A stretch of 64,000 nt of DNA from Gonocerus acuteangulatus (GCA_946811695.1 OX328125.1:95920760-95984759); one strand, 5' to 3'; counted from the stretch's first letter, positions 23,390-34,134 are shown. Notes: generated from the letters alone by a model not told the origin. A program made the numbers and translations.

Positions 23390-23590
23390 CCTATTTGCTC
23401 TATATCTGGCTCAAAAATGGACCGATATTAACGCAATTTAGCACAAAAATATTTTATGTGATTTGAAAGGAAAGTTATTTAACCGTCAAGCCCGTCGAAC
23501 TGAACGTCGTTATTTCTGGGCGAAATTCGCATGAAAAAATCGTAACACACGTTTTTGTGTTACTAGGAAGTCAAGTACACGTTTTATAAG
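23390..23590 (+). repeat. Diverged repeat, G-interior type
   Basis: 'aaaatggaccgatattaac', 'gcgaaattcgcatgaaaaaa' and 'tcgtaacac' resemble 59757-59900. Confidence 0.4.
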
Positions 23591-23591
23591 T

Positions 23592-24120
23592 AACCAGCTG
23601 TTACCCGGTGTGCGATGCTATACCTACTTTCTGCATCTAGAAAAGCCCAAATAAATTAGAAACTAAATAAGTAATATTAAAATCTAATAACACAAATCTG
23701 TAACTGTTCTGGTTCACAGTTTGGGACCCGTGACGTCCGAACTGTGAGTCCTAGACGATTTTAACCTAGACTATGACACACTCCCCGGACCTACATGTGA
23801 GTCAAGTGTGGTCAAATACCGTCACACGGTGTGGATTTGTGTAAGGAACAAACATACAGACAGACAGGTGGTAGACGTTTTTGACTTGCCCTACGACACT
23901 CCCCGATACCTACCCGACACTACCTATGTGCCAAATTTGGTCAAAATCGGTCGAACGGTGTGGATCTGTATAAGGAACAAACATACAGACAGACAGGTGG
24001 TAGACTTTTTGACCTAGCCTATGAGACTTCCCGGGTCAAGACCTACCTGTCTTCCAAATGTGCTCAAAATCGGTTAAACGGTGTGGATTTGTATAAGGAA
24101 CAAACAGACAGACACGTGAT
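23592..24120 (+). repeat. 'AGCTGTTACCC' repeat with three internal sub-repeats
   Basis: Starts 'agctgttacccggtgtgcga'. The block 'caaatttggtcaaaatcgg', 'gtgtggatctgtataagg', 'aacaaacatacagacag' occurs three times (about 23800, 23930 and 24050). Confidence 0.7.
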
Positions 24121-24125
24121 TTATT

Positions 24126-24126
<1 letters not shown>

Positions 24127-24195
<69 letters not shown>
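24127..24195. repeat. (TA)n microsatellite
   Basis: TA run with one CA interruption, between an 'AGCTGTTACCC' repeat and an element G fragment. Confidence 0.95.
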
Positions 24196-24197
<2 letters not shown>

Positions 24198-24239
24198 TTA
24201 AACGTGGAAAATCTAATGAAATCATTTGCAAGGCCATAT

Positions 24240-24575
24240 ATATAAAACCGCTGTCGAGGAAAATGGGAAAACAAAACTAGGTTTTTCTTAGGATTTTCGG
24301 ATATATTCTTATATATCTCGAAACCAGTGGTAATAAATGTAAATAATTTATTCGAAGCCTTATTAATTTTGATACAAATATGGTTCTTATGCGATTTTTT
24401 GATAGATATTGCGTTTCCTTTTGTGACGCCTAAGATCTAGTTTCGTTTTGGGATTTCCTCTTAGATTTGTGTTTATATTTTTTACGAAAGATTCAGACAA
24501 ATCATTGACTGTTTCTGTTCTAAGCTTTCCAACTTTAGGAACGGAAAATCGCTAAGATGACGCAGTTCTTTTTTT
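24240..24575 (-). mobile_element. Element G-related fragment, 5' end
   Basis: Ends 'aacggaaaatcgctaagatg' 'acgcagttc' on the plus strand, the inverse of the G start. Inner words 'tatctcgaaacc' and 'gattttttgatagatat' resemble the G interior. Confidence 0.45.
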
Positions 24576-25224
24576 TGGGGGTTGTGAAAAATATTCCCAG
24601 CTCAACTATTAATGTTTAGGAAGGTTGGCAACCTATTGATAGGCCGGTGCTATTCGTTTACGTTTGGATGCAGATGTGCAGAAAAAATAAATAAATAACT
24701 TCCGACACCATCTTTTAGAGGCCAGATATTAAAAAAAATAAATCCAAGGAGTAAATTAAAAAAAAATGTAGTAAAAAAAAAACTTGTAATCATGGCAAGC
24801 AATAACAAAATATCCGATTCACATTATGAATCTAAATAATAATCAAAATTAGGTCAAATGAGATTTTATATATTCATGTTTTTGAAAAGGTTAAACTCCG
24901 TGGAATTAGAACGGGGTTGCTGCGGAATATTGATAAAATATGCAAATGTTGTAAAAGAGAACAAGCCAAAGCTAATCAACATGTGCATAAGCCTAGTCAT
25001 AAACTAATTACTTCAAGGCTGTACCTGACTTGAATCGGTTTACTCAGAAATTTTAACAACTAGTGCATTGGAAATCAACGCTTGTAATTAGGTATTTTTC
25101 TTCTGTACAACGTAGTTTTTAGTTATTTATATGTTTTCCCGTCAGTTTCTATAGAGCAAAGATATGTAAAGGCCATGAAATACACAGGTTATCAACCTTT
25201 TGAGAAGTAAGCTGAAAATTTGTA
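24576..25224. other. No gene seen
   Basis: AT-rich with short A runs. Nothing recognised. Confidence 0.45.
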
Positions 25225-25310
25225 GATGGCGGCTGTCACTTCTTAATATATAAAAATGATTTACATCTGTCAACGTTTCGGCTTGATTATCAAGCCTTCA
25301 TCAGGGCTGT
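25225..25310 (-). repeat. HP2 arm with well-preserved hammerhead-like core
   Basis: Minus strand: CAGCC, CUGAUGA, A, GGCUUGA-UA-AUCAAGCC, GAAAC, then ...UGUA. The outer 'ctgtcacttcttaata' corresponds to the arm end at 60.9 kb. Downstream 25440-25500 has words shared with 61240-61280, so the element may extend to about 25500. Confidence 0.6.
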
Positions 25311-25607
25311 GAGAAGAGGACGAACTAAAGTATAGTCCGGCCGCAATCAAGAGAACCAGGTCGTGCGCACGCGCTGCAACCAGTCCATGCGTGGAAAGGC
25401 TTAACTCTAATCCGGCCACGCCCCTTCTGGTTCTTTTGTTTGCGGGCGGACTATAACTGTCACTCCGTCAGTCTCAACCTTCGCTCAACGACCAACGATC
25501 TCTTCTTAATGTTTTATGGAAAATATAGTCTGACTCAAAATGTCCTTCCCTGGGCAATGGGTGCCAAAGCAGGGGATTGAAGAATGTGTTTGTATATATA
25601 AATATTC

Positions 25608-25743
25608 TTTTTTATCCTAGGAGGCATGGGGTCATTAAAGCAGTCTTGCTTTATTATACCACTTTATTTATTGGGCCTAATAAATAAAGTGGTATAATAA
25701 AGGAAGACTGCTTTAATGACGCCATGCCTCCTAGGATAAAAAA
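25608..25743. repeat. Near-perfect 136-bp palindrome
   Basis: Arms of about 65 bp ('atcctaggaggcatggggtc', 'ttaaagcagtcttgcttta', 'taccactttatttatt') face each other across the 6-base centre gggcct at about 25675. Only a few mismatches; no duplication found outside. Confidence 0.85.
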
Positions 25744-25776
25744 TAATTTGGATATTTTGGGTCATCTACAAGAATA

Positions 25777-25778
<2 letters not shown>

Positions 25779-25815
<37 letters not shown>
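25779..25815. repeat. (TA)n microsatellite
   Basis: TA run close to the 25.6-kb palindrome. Confidence 0.95.
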
Positions 25816-25822
<7 letters not shown>

Positions 25823-26541
25823 CTTGAGGACGACCCAAAATATGTCTAAATTTCTTTCGAATCATTGGAGGCTTAAGGCCTAAAAGAAAAAACATATTTA
25901 CTACAGCCTCCATGGAGAGTACATGGCGATCAGACATCGTCAAACGAACATTGACGAAGAAATATATGAAAAATGGTCTTATTTGATAGTTTATTTAAGG
26001 CATTAAAGGCTCAAGGGGGACTTGTAACAATTTTCGACAAGCCATATCGTCCACAAGAGCAAAGTCTCGAATTTGACAAAAGAAATTTTTCATATCTGAT
26101 AGTTTGACATAACTTAACTAGAATAAGTTGTATTTTTTTTTGTGTATGCTTCGGACCTGTATTCTAGTTTTCTGCATGGCTATGGAGGAGACGGTGAACA
26201 GTTATAACATATTAATTATTTTCAAATCTTTGGAGGCTTGGGATCGGTACAGCAGTATTTTGCACAAGCAGTAAGTAAAGGTTTTGTAAAACACTATGGT
26301 ACTTCTGGTACTCCTTTTCACGTTTTGCTCGCATCTCAATGGAAGAATGCAAATTTTAGCGTTTCTCCTGAATTGGTACAATTGTTCCAACAATATACTA
26401 ATTATTAATTTGCGTAGGGCCACTGCTTTATTTATTATTCATGCTCGACTTGTTTCGTGATTCACAACTGGTTAGAAGTTCCACCAATTATCCACACCTT
26501 TTTACTTTCAACGGTCACCTATCTCTTCTTAAAGATCCGAA

Positions 26542-26545
<4 letters not shown>
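25816..26545. other. No gene seen
   Basis: Short frames on the minus strand (70 and 73 codons) without known motifs. 'cattggaggcttaaggcc' and 'tctttggaggcttgggatcg' (25863 and 26226) are a weak internal repeat. Confidence 0.4.

Positions 26546-26615
<70 letters not shown>
26546..26615. repeat. (TA)n microsatellite
   Basis: About 35 TA units. The 174-codon open frame across it is an artefact of the repeat, which reads as Ile-Tyr. Confidence 0.95.
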
Positions 26616-26617
<2 letters not shown>

Positions 26618-26984
26618 TCGAGATGTGTTCAGGCAGAAGTTAGGGACTTTCCTAAACTCCAAACATACCTTCGTGACAAGTCTCTTGCATTCCTCGATAC
26701 GTTATATTACAAACTTATAAAAACTTGGCACGATAGGTGTTTTTACAAGCCAAACAAAACCGCAGCTGTGTGTTTTTCTTTTCTTTTCACCATCATTAAG
26801 CAGGATTTAACACTACTTGTCCTAGTATGTGCAGTATTTTCTCAGAGAGCCAAATCCTGTAACGAGTACCACTATTTATCTTTGTTCCTTTCAGTTGGGG
26901 GCAGTATTGTACCTGTCCCTTCGACAAAACGACAGAACAAACAACCTTCCCGCCTGATACATTGAGATATCTTTTGTACTTAAA

Positions 26985-27400
26985 TTGTATTTGTCGAATG
27001 CTAATGAGTTACCAACAAATAGGCCTCAGGAATACCAAACAGCTTCAGTTGGTACGATGACCTCGGGGATAAAACCGGAATATGGAGAAGTGACAGATAT
27101 TCGACGACATCTGGAACTGGTTCAGGACAGCTCTCAAGGATTTGATAACGTTATTTGCTTTCCTGATTGATCTGACCGCCAGAGATCTCTGAAGACCTTC
27201 CTGTAATAAGTGGTCAGAAAACGTGGAGACACAATGGATCCTAGTAAGGACTGGATGGTTGTAAGCAAGTAGCCTGGAGTCCGCATTGGCATTCCAGGAC
27301 CATTTGGAGATTTCACAAGATAAAATTCCAGACACACGCTTCAAGGAATTCTCTAATGGCTCCAATCTGGACTCATTCCAGATCAATCTAAATCCACTAG
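26985..27400. other. Unassigned stretch, possible old retroelement
   Basis: Overlapping minus frames (113 and 67 codons) and one plus frame (61 codons), with composition richer in GC than the flanks. No motif found. At 27480-27520 'cgaggaaacatatcgaaatg' resembles the end of Penelope-type repeats. Confidence 0.2.
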
Positions 27401-27589
27401 TTTATTCTATCCACGGATAAACTAACTCTTAGATTTTAACTAAATTCTAAAATAATTTGTTGATCGTTGACCAAAGGGACTGCGAGGAAACATATCGAAA
27501 TGAAATAAACAATTTCATCCTATTCTCGAACACAAACCCCAGAACCAGGATAAAACAATTTCAAATATAACATGAAATTATAATGATAT

Positions 27590-27838
27590 GAAGACCATTA
27601 GCCTTTGCGGTGATACAAAGTCAAGGGATGGTTGGGATTCGGCTAGGAGAAAAAAACGTCTGTTCTGCAGGCAGAAATCTATATTGGACGTTTCGGCTGC
27701 ACTTTGGCAGCCTTCTTCAGCTAAAAAGCAAATATACACAAATTACAAGTGAGAAAAATAAAACATTAAGGAGCTTTTTTAAATATCATGACAATCAATT
27801 TTCGAACCAATCGTTTTTTTGTTTTTTTTAAAAAACGC
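27590..27838 (-). mobile_element. HP1 unit, minus orientation
   Basis: Minus-strand core at 27686-27722: CUGAAGA, A, GGCUGC-loop-GCAGCC, GAAAC. The following GUC...GACGUU allows a 5-bp helix III (ACGUC/GACGU) capped by the hairpin UUCUGC/GCAGAA. Outer tail 'agccgaatcccaaccatcc', then 'accgcaaaggctaa'. The left interior matches the 54.4-kb copy in inverse. No target duplication found. Confidence 0.62.
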
Positions 27839-28312
27839 TAGCTAGTTATTATACAAAATGTGGCTGTCAGTAAGTATAACTATTAACAAAGGTGCAAAGG
27901 TAAACAAAATGCAAAAAAAACATAAGCCAACGGTAAACAGAAACAACTAGACGTATGGGCACCCAAGTAACATCATTAACATTTTATATTATGAGAAAAA
28001 ACAATGTATTCTTTTTATGTGAAAAATAATTTATAATAATTAATGCATAGATAAATACCACTAAAAAAATGAAATTACGTCAGGTTAGATAGAAAATTGA
28101 CTTGTCTAGGTAGACAGCATGCCGGGCAGAGAGTGGTAAGGAATTCCATAGCGAGGTGGCACGGGTAACAATATGATTTTATGAATAAAGCTGTTCAGTG
28201 GGATCTGTTACGGGAGCGAACTGTGGATTTAAATTGAAGGAATTGAAAGATATATGAAAGTATTTATATATTGTGCACGTTAGATCGTATGGTTAAAAAA
28301 TTTATATTTTTA

Positions 28313-28762
28313 GACAAAAAGTGTTAGAGGCAGTCGGGATTCGGCTTGGAAAAGATTTTTTTTTTTTATCTTTAATTGATATTTACAATCTGTACAAATA
28401 TTTACAATAAGTAAATTTGATCAAACAATGGCAGCACACTGGATGAGATGAGGGGAGAAGGCAGATATTACTGCTACTCCCAATGACAGTTCTGGTCTTA
28501 TCTTATTTTAATGCAAAATTGGTTGAACTATATACACCATTTACAATATTTACACAATATCTTGTAATTAGTTGTCTCGTGGCCGAGGGCGGTGGAGGCG
28601 GCGAGGAGGATTATCAGGAATAACATTGGAAGAGAGGGATCTGGAAAAACATCAATATGAAATTTGTTCAAATAGTTGCCGTAACGTCCTAAATATAGAT
28701 TTTTACAAAAATCGTATTGATATTGTCTTAGTCGAATCCCAACTGCTTATAACACTTTTTAT
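28313..28762. mobile_element. Degenerate palindromic HP1-related insert
   Basis: Arms match in inverse: 'aaaaagtgttagaggcagt' at the left and 'actgcttataacacttttt' at the right, each with a GATTCGGC/CGAATCCC word. The right arm keeps 'taacgtcctaaatatagatt' and the helix III hairpin, but the core stem is missing. The centre holds a short GC-rich island at 28571-28620. Confidence 0.5.
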
Positions 28763-28816
28763 CTCTATGGGTAATCTCTGTTACCTTGAGTATAATAGAA
28801 ACGAAACTAATAAAGG

Positions 28817-28965
28817 TACGTTTCCATTATGACAAGTCGCAGCGACATGTCGCTGCGACTTGTTGCACAGTTTTGTTGCAAAGGCTCGGCGACATGTCGC
28901 AGGGGCCACTCTCTGCGACATGTTGCAGGGAAAAAGTCGCTGCGACATGTCGCAGAAGTATTTGA
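28817..28965. repeat. Cluster of GCGACATGTCGC palindromes, first block
   Basis: Near 'gtttccattatgacaagtcg' there are six or so copies of the self-complementary 12-mer GCGACATGTCGC or one-base variants (for example TGCGACATGTTGCA). The block is much richer in CG dinucleotides than its surroundings. Confidence 0.75.
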
Positions 28966-29045
28966 TGGAGGAACGAGGTTAATATATGTTAATAATATGT
29001 GAAGATTAGACACGTTTTAGGTTAGGTTCTGTAGACACTAGACAG

Positions 29046-29740
29046 CAGTCAGAGCAAAAATCATTCAGAATAATGAATAATATATAATTCCGTTATTTCA
29101 TTCTGAATAATGAATACTTTTTCATTAATTATTCTGTCACTATTCATTGAATGACGATGAAAATTTTTATTGAATACAGTTATTTATTCGAGTGAAACAA
29201 TTTTTTGAATGAAATTGATTTATTTGACTGCAACTTTTTGTTAAATACAAGAGATTTTCTTCATTGAACTTTTTCTTACTTTTAATGAAAATTCTTTATT
29301 CAAATGATATTGTTTCTTGAACTTAAAGAATCTGAGTTTGTTGTTACATGAACCGTATTATTTAAGGCATCAGCCCTATCCTGGCTAGAAGAGGGTAGTA
29401 ACCAATAGATAACCCGTCCTAAAATTTGTAGTTAACATTAAATGGACGTTAAAATTTAAATAAATAGATGAACCATATTATTTTAAATGTATAAAAATAA
29501 TGAATGAAGAATACAAAATAATTAATTATTCAGTAAATTTAAAAAAAAAAAATCAGTCAATGAATAACTAAATAAATGCTTATTCAATAAAAATGTAAGA
29601 ATAACGAGCCAACCCCATTATTCGTTGAATAAAAATAAATCAGTAGACGAATAAGTTATTGAATGAATAAATTCTTATTAAATAAAATTTCATTTGAATG
29701 ATTATTGAATAAAAAATGTACTGAATAATTCCCTACTCCG
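29046..29740. mobile_element. Probable hAT-type MITE rich in TGAATAA words
   Basis: Bounded by a perfect 8-bp direct repeat ctagacag (29038-29045 and 29741-29748). The terminal inverted repeats are weak: CAGAGCAAAAATCATTCAG against CGGAGTAGGGAATTATTCAG. The interior is a low-complexity mosaic of TTATTCA/TGAATAA words. It carries a SINE tail fragment at 29364-29469 that has its own duplication. Confidence 0.6.
29364..29469 (+). mobile_element. 5'-truncated SINE-B tail inserted inside the hAT-type MITE
   Basis: Contains the SINE-B 3' part ('cctggctagaagagggtag', 'agataacccgtcctaaaa', then 'acgttaaaatttaaataaat'). A 14-bp duplication flanks it: gaaccgtattattt at 29350-29363 and gaaccatattattt at 29470-29483 (one mismatch). 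Terminal truncation plus a long duplication indicates target-primed insertion. Confidence 0.8.
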
Positions 29741-30493
29741 CTAGACAGGGTTGTATGTGTAAACGGTCTTTTGCGCATGCGTGTGGTCCTGGCACAAGAT
29801 GCGGGCTGATTCCATTACCACATAGCCCAGTCAAACGGTGGTTTCAAGCAGAAAATTTTGGTGTAATGGTTTTGATTGGCTTATTCTATGTTTTTTGGGG
29901 GTGCTGAACACAAACCAGAAGTTTTCCACCAAAAATGTGCTCGGCAGATATGAGAAATCATCAAGAAATCACCAAAAATAATGTTTTTTAGTTGTTTTCA
30001 GCTTGTAACGTGCAAAGGAAGTTATTTACGCAAAAATTAAATCGGAAGTAAAATAAAAAGGACACAATTGCCTACAATTTATGGCCCCAAACATATTTAC
30101 GTACATCGCGAAGTTTCCACGCAAAAGAGCGTTGAAAGATGGGAGAACACTGTAATTTTTGTAAAAAAAAAAAAAAGCAAAAAGTAGTAAATGAATCAAT
30201 GCAACTTACTCTTTTAGTGAATGAATTAATCTTCAGCGCCTGGACTTTTAGCGTATTTATTTAAGTCCGGTTCTCCAGATTTGTGGGGATAGGCGCCAAG
30301 CGCAAGTCTTCATGCCTAAGCGCTTAACGGTTCTCAGTTACTCAGTTCGTTCACTGCTACTGTCGTAGTTTTCGAGTGTTTTACAATGTTTAGTGACAAG
30401 TGCTTTATTTTTTAAAAAAGATTTAAGTGAGAATCTCGCGAAAGGGGCCAAGGAAAAAGTAGTCCAAACTTTAGATGATACTATTAAAATAAA

Positions 30494-31057
30494 TCCGTCG
30501 CGCAGGAGCTGCATAACTAAGCAATTTCCTCTGATTTTGGGTAGTGTAGACTGCATTCCTGAATATTATGCTTTAAATAACCTACATAAATAAAACAATT
30601 ACATGTATAGTTCTGCTCTATTGCATTTTGATCTGACGCAGGAATGGGATACAGTCCCGCTAGTGGTAGGAAGAGCTCCTAGCGGATGCTTTGCGAACCT
30701 ACGTCTAGCGGGCTAATCCTATAGAAACATTGTAATTTAGTTTATGTTTACAACACTTATTCCTCATCAGATTACACGTTTCGTTACAAAACAGCAGAAA
30801 TTACCACAGGTATGAGTACATTAGTAGTTTGGGTCCAGAGTAACCCCCCCTCCTAATGAACCAATTTGGTTTATTGTTAAAACCAATTTTTCTCTTTAGA
30901 TTACCACTACGAGTACTGAGTTTTGTTCAAATATAACCAAAATTACGGCTGGTAGTGGCGAATTGGCAATGTAAGTCCGGAGTACCCCCCACCCCTTCTT
31001 ATGGACCGATGTAGTTTAAAGTATATTTTCCTCTATAGATTACCACTACGAATACCA

Positions 31058-31060
<3 letters not shown>
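30494..31060 (+). mobile_element. Diverged F-family element, 3'-truncated
   Basis: Begins GTCGCGCAGGAGCTGCATAA and has 'gggtagtgtagactgcatt' and the tandem-unit words 'gtccagagtaa' and 'cggctggtagtggcgaatt' as in F1. It breaks off in a CA/TA microsatellite and lacks the 3' hairpin. Confidence 0.6.

Positions 31061-31123
<63 letters not shown>
31058..31123. repeat. (CA)n(TA)n microsatellite
   Basis: CA units pass into about 25 TA units, joining the F-family fragment to the Penelope-like end repeat. Confidence 0.95.
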
Positions 31124-31128
<5 letters not shown>

Positions 31129-31170
31129 CACGAAACAAGTCGGGCAAAATAGAGAGAATAAAGTAGTTGA
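31124..31170 (+). repeat. Truncated partner of the Penelope-like end repeat
   Basis: 'ggcacgaaac' plus 'gtcgggcaaaatagagag' is the inverse of 31694-31760. It is cut on its left by a (TA)n tract that replaces the 5' half of the hairpin. Confidence 0.55.
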
Positions 31171-31330
31171 ATAAAACCGAATGGTGTTCTGCTTTATCGA
31201 CCCTCTGCCATAAAAGAAAAAAGAACAAGAAAAAAATATATATTGGGTCATATTCAGAAGAATTAATATATATATCCCAGAAGGTGAAACAAAATTCAGT
31301 CTTCCCACTTTTTATTTTTTATTTTGCACT

Positions 31331-31364
31331 AGGCCTTTCAGCAGAAATGTGCCATCATCAGGTG
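31331..31364 (-). repeat. Solo hammerhead-like motif
   Basis: Minus strand: CUGAUGA, U, GGCAcauuucUGCU, GAAAG. This is the same layout with U as the extra base and a mismatch in the stem. No HP1 or HP2 flanks. Confidence 0.4.
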
Positions 31365-31628
31365 CTAACAACAAATAGAACCATGCGTTAATATTACAGT
31401 AAATGGGCAGTAATTAATGATCAGAATTTATAACGCTGACGGTGATATTATAAATTGGAACATAGAATAGTTTAAATTGGAACATAACTTAATGGAATGG
31501 AAACTATATAGGTTAAAGGAACTGTCTAATTACAGTTTTTAGTATATAATTACAAATTTATAAACTTAATATATGGTATTATAGCTATAGTAATAATAGA
31601 ATATTATAGTACCGGAAAACATTAAAAA

Positions 31629-31631
<3 letters not shown>

Positions 31632-31690
<59 letters not shown>

Positions 31691-31705
31691 GTATATGTAT
31701 ATATA
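31632..31705. repeat. (TA)n microsatellite
   Basis: TA run passing into TATG units next to the Penelope-like end repeat. Confidence 0.95.
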
Positions 31706-31776
31706 TTTTTATATTCAACTTCTTTATTTTCTCTATTTTGCCCGACATGTTTCGTGCCGTTGTTCGCACCTTTTAA
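31694..31776 (-). repeat. Penelope-like end repeat with degenerate hammerhead-like hairpin
   Basis: On the minus strand a stem GUGC...GCAC is followed by GAAAC and then AUGUCGGGC; the preceding box reads CUUUAAA instead of CUGANGA. The same words occur inverted at 31124-31170 and more diverged at 3840-3905. It lies 150 bp upstream of the endonuclease remnant, as expected for the terminal repeat of such an element. Confidence 0.55.
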
Positions 31777-31928
31777 AGGGTTTTCCTAAGCAAAAATATT
31801 TTTTTGTAAATCCCAAAAGCAAATTTTGTACAATAATAAACATTTATCGATCCTCTAAATTACTTTACTTTTAAACAAATATTATTTTACGAAGTACTTT
31901 CCATTACCTCCCTTTAAGAGCTAATAGA

Positions 31929-32330
31929 TTGAAACTAATATGTAAAGAAGTTGGCAAAATAGGTTGGAAATTTCGTAATGAAATTGAAAATAATTATAGC
32001 AATATTAAGGACAATGTTAAACCGACAGCCACAAAAAACAATATATACAAAATTCGTTGTAACGATTGCAACTCATGCTACATAGAGGAATCAGAACAAC
32101 TATTGCAAAAACGAATTGTACAACGTGCTAGAAGTATAGACACAAACGAGAACAGGACGATATTGACGGAACACGCAATAAATAATAAAAATAATTTTAA
32201 TTATATAGACGTTGATATTTTAAATAGAGAAGGGAACACGTTAAAAAGGAAGATCAAAGAAAACCTTTCCATAATTAAAAACGGCAATAATTTAAAAAAA
32301 ATACGAATTGAAAAATGTCCATCAACATAG
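31929..32330 (+). pseudogene. Penelope-like element: GIY-YIG endonuclease C-terminus
   Basis: The 133-residue ORF has the layout of the endonuclease that follows the reverse transcriptase in Penelope-like elements. NIYKIRCNDCNSCYIEES (about residues 38-55) corresponds to the GIY...CxxCxxxYIGET core, ILTEHA (about 77-82) to the conserved AEH helix, and NREGNTLKRKIKENLSIIKN (about 99-118) to the RE...KR...E segment with the metal-binding Glu. In known members the enzyme nicks target DNA for priming. Here the glycine of YIG is Glu, and no reverse transcriptase is seen upstream, only a stop-rich stretch and an end repeat at 31694-31776. I call it a 5'-truncated, probably inactive copy. The C-terminus continues out of frame after the stop with a SLRP-like segment. 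Confidence 0.8.
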
Positions 32331-32407
32331 AATTAATTAATCACAACAATTACACGGACTTTTCACTTCGACCCCTTTTTGAGTGCCGTTTGACTGGGCT
32401 ACTAGGC

Positions 32408-32720
32408 AAAAAGTCGCGGAGACATGTTTTGTTGCACCGGCCGGCCGGTGCGACATTTTTGTCGCAGCGACATGTGCTGCGACTTGTTGCAAAGTGTTTC
32501 CATTCTGCGACATGTTGCGGCGACATGTCGTGCGACATGTTGCAAGGAGATTTGTAGTAATGGAAACGGAGCTTTAGGAACGAGTCTCTGCAACATGTAT
32601 TCTCGCACGGTCGACTGCGACATTTTTTGTCGCAGCGACATGTTGCAATGTGTTTCCATTCTGCGACTTGTTGCGGCGACATGTCGCAGGGCAGTTTTGT
32701 AGTAATGGAAACGGGGCTTA
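32408..32720. repeat. Cluster of GCGACATGTCGC palindromes, second block
   Basis: At least eight copies of the 12-mer or variants in two sub-blocks, each ending 'gtagtaatggaaacgg' followed by GC and TTA. The blocks may be two tandem MITE copies with a TTA target (PIF/Harbinger-like, inference). Confidence 0.75.
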
Positions 32721-32739
32721 AGAAACATTTATAATATAA

Positions 32740-32990
32740 ATTGCACATCGATGGCCAAGAAGTTCAAAATTTTAATTTGTCTGGGCAGCTCTTTAACGGA
32801 GAAAAACGCTATTTTACGAGATTCCAAGAAACCCACATCTTTATAAGTTGGAAACGATGAAGGCTGTGAGTTAGTGACTTCTTTGTTCTATACAGGAATC
32901 TTAGGAAATAATCTGAGTGCACTAAACTCAATTTGCCAATTTTGCAACTTTTCAACTTGTTCTCTGTGACCATCGATATAATGAGCTAAA
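32740..32990. repeat. Dispersed repeat, partner at 3.3 kb
   Basis: 'acgctattttacgagattcc', 'gaaacgatgaaggctgtgag', 'ttagtgacttct' and, near the right end, 'ttctctgtgaccatcgat'. Ends ATCGATGG/CCATCGAT suggest a foldback element. Confidence 0.55.
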
Positions 32991-33329
32991 TTGGAAGTAA
33001 ATATGCATTCATGATTTTAATAATTGAGCAAGAATATTTACTTAAAATTTAACGTTCACTTATACACAACACAACTGTTTGGGAGAGCAATGAACTGCTC
33101 AGGGTTATCATTGACAACTGTCTGATGTAGGAGGGTGTAATTCCTTCGAATTATTACGTTAACATACTTACATAAATACACATATATTCTAATAAGTGTA
33201 ATTTCAGAATGAGCAAAAAAACTTACAAAATTAAAACCTAAATAGCTACATTTGTTTGACACGCGCTTATATAACAGATGACTCTACATTCGAGAGTTTT
33301 TTACCCGTCATCTGAAACTGCACGATTAT

Positions 33330-33520
33330 AGTTGCTGTGACCTTGCTAAAGTATACTGCAGTAGACTCTCCAAGATAATTCTAGGACAGCTCGCCCTTGA
33401 TCTTGAAGGAAGTCCTGTGGAAACGCATGACTGCAGCCGCGCCCTCCTGGCCTGCTCTGTGTGTCCTAGTAATAGTGCAGGCTCGGCAATATTTGTCAAG
33501 AAGAGAGGATCAATATGACA
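33330..33520. other. GC-rich island without recognised content
   Basis: Contains 'gactgcagccgcgccctcct'; stops interrupt all frames of useful length except one on the minus strand (79 codons, Arg/Ser-rich, no family). It could be a conserved non-coding element or an unrecognised exon. Confidence 0.2.
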
Positions 33521-33566
33521 AGACGTAAGCGTGTTTTTGATTGTTTTTGATAACAGAACATACAAT

Positions 33567-34134
33567 CAATGTTGGGCAAAACTAAAAACTAAAACTAAAA
33601 TTAAAACTAAATTCACTTTTTGGAATAAACTAAAACTAAACTAAAAATTGCAACCTAAAAAAAACTAAAACTAAAATTTTACTAATTAATGGATTTTAAC
33701 TAAACTAAAACTAAAAGTAAATCTTTGGGAATTGACTAAAAACTAAACTAAAAAATTAGTTTAGTTTAGTTTTACTAAAATAACATGAATTAATATAAAT
33801 CATATGTTATTTCGATAATTAAGTAAATTATTAAAACTAATAGAACTTGCTTAAGAATAAGAAATTGTGGCTTTTTCTCGTAATTTGAAAACATACGTTC
33901 TTTGATAAACTAAATTAGTTAACTAAAAACTAAAACTAAACTAAAATCACAAATTTAGGTCTCTTTTACTAAACTAAACTAATTGCATTACTAAAAACGG
34001 AGTCCATATGATTAATAATTATACAAATCTAAAACTAAACTAAAACTAAAACTAAAAATATAACATTAGCTTAGTTTTAGTTAGGGAAAACTAACGTTAG
34101 TTTAGTTTACTAACGTTAGTTTTGCCCAACACTG
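33567..34134. mobile_element. hAT-type MITE made of CTAAAA-like repeats
   Basis: Ends CAATGTTGGGCAAAACTAA and the inverse of CAGTGTTGGGCAAAACTAA, flanked by a perfect 8-bp duplication catacaat (33559-33566 and 34135-34142). The 568-bp interior is almost entirely degenerate A(A)CTAAA repeats, turning into the complementary TTTAGTTT words in places. No coding capacity. Confidence 0.9.

Noticed and set aside
26441..26965. 174-codon plus-strand ORF
   Set aside because: It crosses a (TA)n run that reads as alternating Ile-Tyr; flanking parts show no domain.
32350..32748. Overlapping Cys-rich ORFs (132 and 108 codons minus, 92 plus)
   Set aside because: The cysteines come from translating the repeated GCGACATGTCGC palindromes on both strands.
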